Shown here piece after piece: positions 53,961 to 62,362 of a DNA stretch of 64,000 nt (position 1 is the first letter of the stretch; each line of letters begins with the position of its first letter). The translations under genes and the position numbers were made by a program. Origin of the DNA: Candidatus Nitrosoglobus terrae (GTDB lineage Bacteria > Pseudomonadota > Gammaproteobacteria > Nitrosococcales > Nitrosococcaceae). The stretch is taken from the NCBI RefSeq assembly GCF_002356115.1, contig NZ_AP014836.1, forward strand, positions 992,001 to 1,056,000, given 5' to 3'. The notes under the pieces were generated by a model. The model did no database searches. It saw nothing but the letters and a program-made list of their open reading frames with translations, and was not told the DNA's origin.

Positions 53961-55404
53961 ATGATAGCAGGTAGAGCTTTAGGAGATAGGACTCTTTAGC
54001 CTCAGGCTCTTCCTCCCTTGCAATAATCACAATTGAAGCATTGATATTGGCAATATCTTGCTCCCGTAATTGTTTAAGCGCGTGATCTATAAGATTTTCT
54101 AGCTTTTTCTTATGGGGTATCACGATAAGGGAGTGCCCTCGATATAGGAGTAGTTTTCGCAGTAAGGACTCTTCACCGACTACCCCATAGACGGGAATAT
54201 TTCCTCTGGCTGCTGCAAGGGCTTTTAAGGTTTTGCCAGAGGAAGAGAAGGCAAGAATGCAGCATGCTTTAACGTTATGAGCTAAATTAACGGCTGAAGC
54301 TGCTATTTTATCCCGCATATTTTCCTGACTACGTACGGGAATTTCAATATATGTGCTCCGTAATTCTCTTTCAGCTTCACGGCAAATACGATCCATTTCC
54401 TGCACTGCCCGCACCGGATGATGACCTGAGGCAGTCTCTCCAGAGAGCATCACCGCATCTGAGCCGCTGATCACGGCACCATGGACATCACTCACTTCAG
54501 CGCGTGTGGGTTTATCATGATAGGTCATACTCTCAAGCATTTGGGTGGCAGTAATCACTGGAATACCAAAAGCATTCGCCTGTTGAATAATGTTTTTCTG
54601 AATTCCTGGCACTTTTTCTCGTGGCAGCATCACTCCTAGGTCTCCCCTAGCAATTAAGATGGCATTAGCTACCGGTAGGATTTCACCCAGATTTTCAAGC
54701 CCTTCCCGATCTTCAATTTTAGCAATAATGAATGGATCTTCTTTCCCACACGCAGCAAGTCGTAAACGCATCTCAACAATTTCTGTCGCTGAGCGAACAA
54801 AAGACATGGCTAGCATATCCACACTTAGAGATACTCCAAAACAGGCATCTGCCTCATCTTTTGGATCGAGCAGGGGAAAGTCTAAGCGAGAATCAGGAAA
54901 TACAACGCCTTTTCGGCTCTTAAGCTCCCCCCCCAAATTTACCTGACAATGGATATCCTTACCAGTAATGGTAAGAACTTCTAATTCAAGAGATCCATCA
55001 TCAAGGAATATATGCTGCCCAGAGGTGACATAGTGAGTGATATTTTGATAATCAATACCAATGCGTTCAGTAGAAACGCGTTCGCCAAAGCCTAAATAAA
55101 TTTTTTGACCCTCATGAAGGACAATAGGTTTTTCAGCTTCGGTATGGCCTACTCGAATTTTGTGTCCTTGAAGATCTTGAAGGATAGCAACAGGGCGAGT
55201 GAGTTGTTGGGCAATTTTTCGAATTTTATGGGCGATGGCTTCATGGCTTTGGTAGCTACCATGGGAGAAATTTAAGCGAGCAATATTCATCCCAGATAGT
55301 ATCATTTCTTTTAAAGTGGCGGTGGCAGCACTTGCAGGGCCTATGGTGCAGATGATACGACAGGCTCGAGGATCTTTGTCAAAATTAAAAACAGAATAGC
55401 TCAT
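53959..55404 (-). CDS. pyk: Pyruvate kinase
   Basis: A 481-residue enzyme that makes pyruvate and ATP from phosphoenolpyruvate and ADP. CTIGPAS, the metal/PEP-binding MNIARLNFSHGSYQSH, IAKIEDREGLEN (catalytic Lys), ARGDLGVMLP and the signature TQMLESMTYHDKPTRAEVSDV are all present, and the C-terminal allosteric domain follows to residue 481. The stop codon lies exactly where phage-like sequence begins on the downstream side. A sigma70-type promoter is predicted 51 bases upstream of the ATG. Confidence 0.96.
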   Translation of the reverse strand: MSYSVFNFDKDPRACRIICTIGPASAATATLKEMILSGMNIARLNFSHGSYQSHEAIAHKIRKIAQQLTRPVAILQDLQGHKIRVGHTEAEKPIVLHEGQKIYLGFGERVSTERIGIDYQNITHYVTSGQHIFLDDGSLELEVLTITGKDIHCQVNLGGELKSRKGVVFPDSRLDFPLLDPKDEADACFGVSLSVDMLAMSFVRSATEIVEMRLRLAACGKEDPFIIAKIEDREGLENLGEILPVANAILIARGDLGVMLPREKVPGIQKNIIQQANAFGIPVITATQMLESMTYHDKPTRAEVSDVHGAVISGSDAVMLSGETASGHHPVRAVQEMDRICREAERELRSTYIEIPVRSQENMRDKIAASAVNLAHNVKACCILAFSSSGKTLKALAAARGNIPVYGVVGEESLLRKLLLYRGHSLIVIPHKKKLENLIDHALKQLREQDIANINASIVIIAREEEPEAKESYLLKLYLLS

Positions 55405-55439
55405 GGGGAATTTATTAACGTTTAAAAAATATTAAAAAT

Positions 55440-55489
55440 CTAAAAATATCATTAACCATACCGGACCACCCAATATAATCCAAGACAAA
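55440..55489 (-). repeat. Promoter-region repeat, copy in front of pyk
   Basis: These 50 bases are about 76% identical to 57122-57171, in the same orientation and at the same distance (36-37 bases) from the next start codon. They contain the predicted promoter below. Confidence 0.6.
55455..55483 (-). promoter_or_regulatory. Predicted sigma70 promoter of pyk
   Basis: On the minus strand TTGGAT (-35, 55478-55483), a 17-base spacer and TATGGT (-10, 55455-55460) lie 51 bases before the pyk ATG. The spacer GTGGTC region resembles that of the nth promoter. Confidence 0.5.
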
Positions 55490-55565
55490 TTTTAATAGCT
55501 ACGCTTATGGTGTTGGCTGCCTTAGAAGCGGCGAAATCCACTCTCTGCAACAGCCTCATGCATTG

Positions 55566-56453
55566 TTAAACGGCTGAGGCATTTATTTTATTTGAAATCC
55601 ATTCTCTCATTATTTGATTGACTTGCGCCGGAGCTTCTTGCTGCACAAAGTGGGAGGCGTGGGGAAGATAATGGAGGGTAAGATCATGGACGTAATTTTT
55701 CGTTCCATAGGTAGTTTCTTTCCCCAATGCGGGATCTTGTTCACCCCAAATCATTAGTGTAGGTACTTTAATAATGGGCAAATTGCCTCTATATTTTTTC
55801 CATGAAGACTCTAGAAAAAGGGCACGATAATAATTGATCATTGCTCGAAGTGCACTAGGCTGGGCTGCCTGATCACGATAGATATCAAGTACTTCATCGG
55901 GAAATCTGTTTTTGTCAACAGCAATATCCTGTATAGCTTTACCCACGAGCCAAGCATGGTTTATTTTATAGAGCCACTCTGGGAGCCAAGGAATCTGAAA
56001 AAAGAATATATACCAAGACTTTTTCAGCTGCTTCCAAGTTTTTAAAGACTTGATGAACGGCGTGGGGTGGGGTACGTTCATAATGATCAGACCTTCAAAT
56101 GGGAGAGTTGTATCCATAGCGAGTAGCCAAGAAAGTGCTGCTCCCCAATCATGACCAATTAGTAATACTGAATAACACTTAGAAGCTTCTATGATTGCGG
56201 TTATATCTTTTAGGAGATGGTTAATACCATAATCCCTAACGCTTTTGGGTCGGCTACTACGCCCATAACCTCGTAGATTAGGTGCCCAGACCTGATAGCC
56301 TAATTCTGCTAAGAGCGGCATTTGGTATCGCCATGAGTAATTGCACTCAGGAAATCCATGTAAACACAGCGCTAGCCGGTTGCCGCTACCACACGTTAAG
56401 ACCTCAAAACATAGGCCATTAGCCTGAATAAAGTCAGTTGTGATGCTAGTCAT
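55566..56453 (-). CDS. Epoxide hydrolase-like alpha/beta hydrolase
   Basis: A 295-residue alpha/beta-hydrolase of the soluble epoxide hydrolase group. LHGFPECNYSWRYQ carries the HGFPE oxyanion motif. The nucleophile is Asp102 in LIGHDWGAALSW (GHDWG, not Ser). A cap domain follows (about 125-215), then the acid Asp in MIWGEQDPALG and the base His in LPHASHFVQQEAP. It could also be a related dehalogenase; the HGFPE motif favours epoxides. It overlaps the nth stop by ATGA, so it is translated from the nth message. Confidence 0.88.
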   Translation of the reverse strand: MTSITTDFIQANGLCFEVLTCGSGNRLALCLHGFPECNYSWRYQMPLLAELGYQVWAPNLRGYGRSSRPKSVRDYGINHLLKDITAIIEASKCYSVLLIGHDWGAALSWLLAMDTTLPFEGLIIMNVPHPTPFIKSLKTWKQLKKSWYIFFFQIPWLPEWLYKINHAWLVGKAIQDIAVDKNRFPDEVLDIYRDQAAQPSALRAMINYYRALFLESSWKKYRGNLPIIKVPTLMIWGEQDPALGKETTYGTKNYVHDLTLHYLPHASHFVQQEAPAQVNQIMREWISNKINASAV

Positions 56454-57085
56454 TTGCTATGCTCCCGATAATAATCACAAAAATCATGGATTAGGCATTC
56501 TTGGCAGCGGGGGTTGCGAGCCGTACAAGTATAACGGCCATGAAGTAAGATCCAGTGATGGGCATGATATTTAAATTTATCTGGAATGGCTTGGTTTAAT
56601 CCCTCTTCTACTTGCCATGGAGTTTTTCCAGAAGCCAGTCCTAGTCGATTTGAAACCCTAAAAATATGAGTATCTACCGCAATAATAGGTTCTTTAAACA
56701 CGGTATTTAAAATCACATTAGCCGTTTTTCGTCCTACCCCAGGCAAGGATTCTAATGCAGCGCGATGATTTGGGATCTCTCCCCCATGTTGTTCTAACAA
56801 GAGACGGCAAGTTTGTAGGATATTTTTAGCTTTATTATTAAATAAGTTAATGGTTTTAATGTACTCTTTTAGCCCTTCTTCCCCAAGTTTGATAATTGCC
56901 ATGGGCGTGTTAGCCACAGGAAAAAGCCGAGCAGTGGCTTTATTCACCCCTTTATCAGTGGTTTGAGCCGATAAAATAACGGCAATTAGAAGCTCAAACG
57001 GGGTGCGATAGTTAAGTTCGGTAGTGGGATTTGGATTCGCTTGCTGGAAACGGAAAAATAATTCGTAAATTTTTGCTTTATCCAT
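56450..57085 (-). CDS. nth: Endonuclease III
   Basis: A 211-residue bifunctional DNA glycosylase/AP lyase that removes oxidised pyrimidines. The helix-hairpin-helix LPGVGRKTANVIL contains the catalytic Lys120, and Asp138 is in AVDTHIFRVSNRLG. The [4Fe-4S] ligands are in CTARNPRCQECLIHDFC near the C-terminus. Length and residue numbers match E. coli Nth. As in E. coli it follows the rnf operon on the same strand, but here a 135-base gap with its own predicted promoter separates them. Confidence 0.98.
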   Translation of the reverse strand: MDKAKIYELFFRFQQANPNPTTELNYRTPFELLIAVILSAQTTDKGVNKATARLFPVANTPMAIIKLGEEGLKEYIKTINLFNNKAKNILQTCRLLLEQHGGEIPNHRAALESLPGVGRKTANVILNTVFKEPIIAVDTHIFRVSNRLGLASGKTPWQVEEGLNQAIPDKFKYHAHHWILLHGRYTCTARNPRCQECLIHDFCDYYREHSK

Positions 57086-57121
57086 AGCACAGATTTTAGC
57101 ACCGCTTAATGACTAAAGAAG

Positions 57122-57171
57122 CTAAAAACATAATTAATAATATCTGACTACTCCATATAACCCAAGATAAA
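57122..57171 (-). repeat. Promoter-region repeat, copy in front of nth
   Basis: Counterpart of 55440-55489; 38 of 50 aligned bases are the same. Confidence 0.6.
57137..57165 (-). promoter_or_regulatory. Predicted sigma70 promoter of nth
   Basis: On the minus strand TTGGGT (-35, 57160-57165), a 17-base spacer and TATTAT (-10, 57137-57142) lie 52 bases before the nth ATG. Confidence 0.5.
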
Positions 57172-57220
57172 AAATATTTAAAAAATGACATAGAAAGTAA
57201 GGATAGATTTTTTCGTCTCA

Positions 57221-57937
57221 TTAAGATTGGTTAATGACTAAGGATTCCTTAGCTTGAGGTTGTTTAGCAATTATTTTTCTGGCTTGAGCATGCTGTATTA
57301 GTTTGTTATCAATAGTCTTCTTAAGGGCGATGAGTAACCCTAACCCAATAAAAGCCCCAGGCGGCAGGGCGGCTAACAAAAAGCCATGATAGTTTTCGAT
57401 TAAGACGAATTTAAAATGATGGGCAATTTCGCCAAACATCAGATCAGCGCCATCTAGCAAGGTTCCTTGGCTGATAAGCTCTCGTAAACTGCCTAAGATT
57501 ACTAGTACTAAGGTAAATCCAATACCCATAGTGAGGCCATCCACAAAGGCTCGTCCCACATTTTGGCGAGAAGCAAAGGCTTCTGCTCGGCCAACGATGG
57601 CGCAATTGGTAACAATTAGGGGAATAAAAATACCCAAAACACCGTATAAGTCGTACCAGTAAGCTTTGATGAGCAATTCGATAGCGGTAACTGTTGAGGC
57701 GATAATTAGCACAAATACGGGTAGGCGCACCTCAGTAGGTATCCAGTGACGCAGCAACGCAACCAAAGTATTAGAAATCACTAGGGTCAGGAGGGTAGCC
57801 AAACCTAAGCCTAAGCCGTTAATGACAGTGTTAGAGACGGCAAGTAAAGGGCATAGACCTAGTAACTGTCCTAGGGCAACATTATGACTCCAGAGTCCTG
57901 CTTGGCTAATTTGACCGTAACTCATAGGGGATGGCAT
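57221..57937 (-). CDS. rnfE: Electron transport complex subunit RnfE
   Basis: A 238-residue integral membrane protein with six membrane segments, homologous to Rnf[46 protein letters not shown] (with a conserved half-membrane Cys) and [18 protein letters not shown] are diagnostic. Together with RnfA it forms the membrane core that holds an intramembrane [2Fe-2S] cluster. It starts 32 bases inside rnfG and ends the rnfABCDGE order. Confidence 0.96.
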   Translation of the reverse strand: MPSPMSYGQISQAGLWSHNVALGQLLGLCPLLAVSNTVINGLGLGLATLLTLVISNTLVALLRHWIPTEVRLPVFVLIIASTVTAIELLIKAYWYDLYGVLGIFIPLIVTNCAIVGRAEAFASRQNVGRAFVDGLTMGIGFTLVLVILGSLRELISQGTLLDGADLMFGEIAHHFKFVLIENYHGFLLAALPPGAFIGLGLLIALKKTIDNKLIQHAQARKIIAKQPQAKESLVINQS

Positions 57938-58547
57938 TTAAATTCTCCTCATTTTGAGAAAAAAGAAACTCCCGGTGATTCTTAAAATACTGAAGACAAT
58001 TATAAATTGCGCTAACAATCGCTCGAGGGGTAATCGTTGCGCCAGTAAACTGATCGAAAGTCCCTCCGTCTTTTTTTACTTTCCAGTTAGAGAGCATGGG
58101 ATTATGGAGAGAGCGATCATTGAAGGCTAAAATCCAATTGGATTTCCCAATCTCGATTTTATCCCCTAACCCTGGGGTTTCATGATGGCTCATCACCCGC
58201 ACACCCGTGAGCTTCCCATCATAGCCAATGCCTATAAGCAATTGGATAGCACCATTGTAACCATCAGGAGCTATTGAAGTAAGGACTACAGCAATCGGGC
58301 GATTGTCTTGACGGGCTCGATAAATAGTCACGGGATCCTTCGTACCAAGTAATGGATCCGTCACTTGAAGTGTATCTGTTAAAATAGAGTTATTGTAGCT
58401 GTTAGCAGGCAGTATGGCTTCAATACTCTGGCGTAAAGCGGCTTGCTCATTCGATTTAATTTTTCTCTGAGTAAAATGCTCAGTGATGGTTACCAGACCA
58501 ATCCCAATGATTGAAAATAGCCCCAACAGCAACGCGATGCGAAACAT
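57906..58547 (-). CDS. rnfG: Electron transport complex subunit RnfG
   Basis: A 213-residue protein with one N-terminal TM ([18 protein letters not shown]) and a periplasmic FMN domain. FMN would be bound through a phosphoester to the Thr in [14 protein letters not shown], the S/T-GAT-x-T motif. I start at the ATG at 58547, ten bases after rnfD; an in-frame extension to 58607 would overlap rnfD and lacks family support. It overlaps rnfE by 32 bases. Confidence 0.95.
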   Translation of the reverse strand: MFRIALLLGLFSIIGIGLVTITEHFTQRKIKSNEQAALRQSIEAILPANSYNNSILTDTLQVTDPLLGTKDPVTIYRARQDNRPIAVVLTSIAPDGYNGAIQLLIGIGYDGKLTGVRVMSHHETPGLGDKIEIGKSNWILAFNDRSLHNPMLSNWKVKKDGGTFDQFTGATITPRAIVSAIYNCLQYFKNHREFLFSQNEENLNAIPYELRSN

Positions 58548-58557
58548 TGGATATATT

Positions 58558-59598
58558 TTATGAATCTTTCTTATGGCCAAAAACTGGCGGTTGGGTGTAA
58601 TAATCAATCACTGGGACAGCCATATTCATCAGGAGTACACTAAAGGCTATCCCATCCGGATATCCCCCCCAAGTACGGATGATATAAGTTAAACCGCCAA
58701 TTCCAGCGCCGTAAAATAACCGACCTCGTGGACTCGCCGCTGCTGTTACCGGATCGGTAGCAATAAAAAAAGCTCCTAGCATGGTGCCTCCACTAGTAAG
58801 ATGGAATAAGGCAGACGGGTAATAATTAGGAACAAGAAAATGGAACATAGTACTCATCGCCAATAAGATTCCCAGTACTGCTGAAGGGATATGCCAGCTA
58901 ATAACCCGTTTATAGAGGAGCCACATGCCCCCTAAAAAAAACCAGCCATTGATCCACGCCCAACCTTTACCTCCCAATCCGCCAAATAGAGGGTGGCTAC
59001 GAATCTCATCTATAGCGCGGCCTAGTCTTAATTGAGTTTTAGTATAATCCAAAGGGGTAGCCCCAGAGAAAGAATCGACTTCTGGAGCTATATGGGTAAA
59101 TACTAATTTTAGACTTTCCTTTAAATCTAAAGGAGGATTGATCATCAAATCTTTAACCGGTAGCCAAGTGGTCATTTCTTTGGGGAAGGAAATCAGCAGC
59201 AAAACATAACCTACCATGGCGGGATTAAACGGGTTGTAACCTAGACCTCCGTAGAGATGCTTGGCAAATATCATGGCAAACGCTGTACCAATTACCGGTA
59301 TCCACCACGGTGTAAGTGCAGGTAAGCAGAAGGCCAATAAAGTGCCCGTCACTACAGCGCTACCATCGGCAAGAAAAATATTAAGAGGTTGCCCTCGCGC
59401 CGCTAACATTAAGGCTTCAGTAATCACCGCAGTGATCACTGTCAAGGTGATATTAATCAGAATTCCGTAACCAAAATACCAAATATAAGCTAGCAATGCA
59501 GGTATCAACGCATAGATGACCTGAAGCATCAGTTGAGAAACATTTGTCCCTTGATGGATATGGGGAGCACTAAAGAAAGGAAAGGGCATAGGGAGCAA
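58558..59598 (-). CDS. rnfD: Electron transport complex subunit RnfD
   Basis: A 346-residue membrane protein with nine or ten membrane segments that forms the likely ion pathway of the Rnf complex. A covalent FMN attachment motif is seen in FSGATPLDYTKTQLR (about 178-192). GGLGYNPFNPAMVGYV and RLFYGAGIGGLTYIIRTWGGYPDGIAF are also conserved. A second start (Met4) is possible. It lies 19 bases after rnfC. Confidence 0.96.
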   Translation of the reverse strand: MLPMPFPFFSAPHIHQGTNVSQLMLQVIYALIPALLAYIWYFGYGILINITLTVITAVITEALMLAARGQPLNIFLADGSAVVTGTLLAFCLPALTPWWIPVIGTAFAMIFAKHLYGGLGYNPFNPAMVGYVLLLISFPKEMTTWLPVKDLMINPPLDLKESLKLVFTHIAPEVDSFSGATPLDYTKTQLRLGRAIDEIRSHPLFGGLGGKGWAWINGWFFLGGMWLLYKRVISWHIPSAVLGILLAMSTMFHFLVPNYYPSALFHLTSGGTMLGAFFIATDPVTAAASPRGRLFYGAGIGGLTYIIRTWGGYPDGIAFSVLLMNMAVPVIDYYTQPPVFGHKKDS

Positions 59599-59617
59599 AA
59601 ATTAGAAGAGAAGTGCC

Positions 59618-61147
59618 TTAATTTAGCTTTTCTTTCTGGGCTATTCGTTTTGATCGCGCTCGTTCTACAGCCGCCTGAATGAGTGCTCTTTTTTTATCCT
59701 CACTAGCAGAAGGAGACAGTGAAGCCTTTTGCATTTGCTGGCGCGCTGCCTGCTCCTGCTGTTCCTGTTCTAGTCGTCGATGCCGAAATTCATATCGTTG
59801 ACGCGCTCGATGAGCCTGTTCTTGTTCCTGTTTTTGAGCTTGAATTTCACTTTTAGCATAACGATAATAATGAACTAAGGGGATATGGCTAGGGCAAACG
59901 TAAGCACAACAGCCACATTCAATACAATCAAAGAGATGATAGTCTTGTGCTTTATCCAGTTCCTTGGCTTTTGTATACCAATAAAGCTGTTGTGGAAGTA
60001 AGTGGGCTGGGCAAACTTCAGCACAAGCACCACAACGAATACAGGGCATCACTGGAGTGGATTTATTGGGTTCTGGAATGCCTACCAATAAACAATTGGT
60101 GGTTTTTACCACGGGTAAATTGATATCGTTAAGGGTAAATCCCATCATAGGACCCCCGATAATGAGGTGATTGATCCGGCGCTGATCCACCCTACACTGA
60201 TTTAGGAGATGATAAATAGGGGTTCCGAGTAAAACTTCCAGATTTTTTGGGCGATCAATAGCGCTGCCAGTGACAGTAATGATACGGGAGGTGAGGGGTT
60301 GACCCAAGTGAATAGCACGATAAACGGCAGCCGCAGTTCCCACATTGTGACAAACAACTCCAATATCAATCGGTAAGCCACGGCTAGTAACTTCTTTGCC
60401 TGTTAACGTTTTAATAAGCTGTTTTTCACCGCCTGCTGGGTAGCGGGTTGGAATCTTTATGATCTCAATCCCTGTAGTAACTGCGGCCGTTAATGCCGCG
60501 TAAGCTTCTGGTTTATTATCTTCAATACCCATGAGGCAATGGCAAGCTTGTAGTGCGTGACGTAGGATGGCAATCCCTTGGATAATCTCATGGGCACGCT
60601 CTCGCATTAATAGATCATCGCAACTGATATAAGGCTCAGATTCAGCTCCATTGATAATTAAAGTTTGAACCTGAGCCTTAGCACCAGAATTAAGCTTAAT
60701 AAAAGTGGGAAATCCAGCGCCCCCAAGACCAATGATTCCCATCTCACGAATAAGATTACGTAGATAACTAGGATCAAGTTGCTGATAATCTTTGAAAGGA
60801 TAACGATCTATCCATGTCTCCTTACCATCGGTTTCAATAATAATACATGGAGCTTGTAACCCAGAGGGATGAAGAATCGGTAGATTTTCAATTCCTATCA
60901 CTTTACCGGAGCTTGACGCATGAACTGGAACACTCAAATTATCTTGAGCCTTAGCAACTACCTCGCCTTTAAGCACAATATCTCCGATTTTGACTACGGG
61001 TATTAGCAAATTACCTGTAGGTTGCTGTAGGGGAAATATTAAGTATTCCGGTAAATCTGCTTGAGTAATAGGAACTTGGGTAGATTGATTTTTACCATCG
61101 GGTAGCGTAAGACCGCCAAAAAATGACCAAAGCTGGCGCGCTTTCAT
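59618..61147 (-). CDS. rnfC: Electron transport complex subunit RnfC
   Basis: A 509-residue peripheral cytoplasmic subunit that would take electrons from NADH with FMN. An N-terminal barrel-sandwich domain (about 1-120) is followed by GLGGAGFPTFIKL and INGAESEPYISCDDLLM of the flavin/NADH domain. Two [4Fe-4S] motifs are CIRCGACAEVCP and CIECGCCAYVCP (about 365-415). The C-terminal 80 residues are a Gln/Glu/Arg-rich helical tail, as in other gammaproteobacterial RnfC proteins but fairly short. Confidence 0.96.
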   Translation of the reverse strand: MKARQLWSFFGGLTLPDGKNQSTQVPITQADLPEYLIFPLQQPTGNLLIPVVKIGDIVLKGEVVAKAQDNLSVPVHASSSGKVIGIENLPILHPSGLQAPCIIIETDGKETWIDRYPFKDYQQLDPSYLRNLIREMGIIGLGGAGFPTFIKLNSGAKAQVQTLIINGAESEPYISCDDLLMRERAHEIIQGIAILRHALQACHCLMGIEDNKPEAYAALTAAVTTGIEIIKIPTRYPAGGEKQLIKTLTGKEVTSRGLPIDIGVVCHNVGTAAAVYRAIHLGQPLTSRIITVTGSAIDRPKNLEVLLGTPIYHLLNQCRVDQRRINHLIIGGPMMGFTLNDINLPVVKTTNCLLVGIPEPNKSTPVMPCIRCGACAEVCPAHLLPQQLYWYTKAKELDKAQDYHLFDCIECGCCAYVCPSHIPLVHYYRYAKSEIQAQKQEQEQAHRARQRYEFRHRRLEQEQQEQAARQQMQKASLSPSASEDKKRALIQAAVERARSKRIAQKEKLN

Positions 61148-61169
61148 TTAAATTTTGCTTTTAAAATTC

Positions 61170-61757
61170 CTAATATTTTAGAGAGATGAGTCTCACGTCT
61201 TTTTGAGATTTTTGTGCTTGCTCAATATTGGGATTGGGATAAGGCCATTTCCAAGTTGTGCTTTGGTTGGTGATTGGAACCATATCAATACAATCGATAG
61301 GACAAGGCGCTACGCATAATTCACAGCCTGTGCATTCAGCGACAATGACTGTATGTAGATATCGAGGGGCTCCCAAAATGGCATCTACAGGACAAGCTTG
61401 AATGCAAAGGGTGCAGCCAATACAAAGATTTTCATCAATAACGGCTAATGCCTTAGGTTTTTCTTCTTTTTGCGGATCTAAGGGTTTAGGATCACGAACC
61501 AGCAAATTGGCTAAGGCAATAATAGTGGCTTCTCCTCCAGGCGGGCAACAATTAATATCGACTTCATCAGCGGCAATGGCTTGAGCATAGGGCTGGCAGC
61601 CTGGATATCCGCATTGACCACATTGGGTTTGAGGCAGCAGAGCATTTATTTGATCAACAATAGGATTGCCTTTTACCTTAAAGTGAAGGTGGGCGTAGCC
61701 TAAAATAAGGCCACAAAATACAGTAAGTGCTGATAATGTTACAATAGCAACTAGCAT
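61170..61757 (-). CDS. rnfB: Electron transport complex subunit RnfB
   Basis: A 195-residue ferredoxin-type subunit with an N-terminal TM (about 2-22), a four-Cys cluster domain with [14 protein letters not shown], and two [4Fe-4S] motifs [12 protein letters not shown] and [12 protein letters not shown]. It would exchange electrons with a soluble ferredoxin or the next electron carrier. The stop of rnfA and the start of rnfB share one base. Confidence 0.97.
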   Translation of the reverse strand: MLVAIVTLSALTVFCGLILGYAHLHFKVKGNPIVDQINALLPQTQCGQCGYPGCQPYAQAIAADEVDINCCPPGGEATIIALANLLVRDPKPLDPQKEEKPKALAVIDENLCIGCTLCIQACPVDAILGAPRYLHTVIVAECTGCELCVAPCPIDCIDMVPITNQSTTWKWPYPNPNIEQAQKSQKDVRLISLKY

Positions 61758-62338
61758 TATCCTTTGGTAAGTCCAGTAAAACCCATAAAAGCCATAGACA
61801 TTAATCCAGCGGTAATTAGCCCAATAGCCGGCCCTTGAAAAGGGCGAGGTACCTCTGATACAGCAATCCGCTCACGCATCGCGGCAAACAATACTAATAC
61901 TAGAGAAAACCCCATGGCAGCCCCAAAACCGTAGATAGCAGATGATAAAAACCCATGATGCTGCTGGGAATTAAGTAGGGCTACCCCCAGCACCGCACAA
62001 TTAGTCGTAATTAAGGGTAAAAATATTCCTAGTACTTGATGTAAAAGCGGGTTGGCTTTATGGAGTAGTATCTCAGTAAATTGCACCACAAAAGCAATGA
62101 CTAGAATAAAAGCAATCGTGCGTAGATATTCAATGCCTAAGGGAATTAATAAATAGTTGTTAATTAAATAACTACATACCGAAGATAGAGTAAGCACAAA
62201 AGTAGTGGCCATCCCCATACCGATGGCAGTTTCCAGTTTGCGAGAAACCCCCATAAAAGGGCAGAGGCCTAAAAATTTAACCAGCACAAAGTTATTTACT
62301 AATACGGTACTAATTAAAATTAGTGCATATTCCCTCAT
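61757..62338 (-). CDS. rnfA: Electron transport complex subunit RnfA
   Basis: A 193-residue membrane protein with six membrane segments. [19 protein letters not shown] and [19 protein letters not shown] contain the conserved Cys residues expected to hold the intramembrane cluster shared with RnfE, and [22 protein letters not shown] follows. It is the first gene of the operon, 24 bases after metG, so it may be transcribed from the metG side. Confidence 0.97.
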   Translation of the reverse strand: MREYALILISTVLVNNFVLVKFLGLCPFMGVSRKLETAIGMGMATTFVLTLSSVCSYLINNYLLIPLGIEYLRTIAFILVIAFVVQFTEILLHKANPLLHQVLGIFLPLITTNCAVLGVALLNSQQHHGFLSSAIYGFGAAMGFSLVLVLFAAMRERIAVSEVPRPFQGPAIGLITAGLMSMAFMGFTGLTKG

Positions 62339-62362
62339 AGAAATTTAGCCAGTAGATAATTT

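Noticed and set aside
55553-55580. GCCTCA/TGAGGC hairpin at the end of the epoxide hydrolase gene
   Set aside because: It overlaps the stop codon, and the T-rich side faces the strand that carries no gene, so it is not a convincing terminator.
57906-58607. Longer rnfG start at 58607
   Set aside because: The extra 20 residues lie within rnfD and precede the usual MFRIALLLG membrane start.
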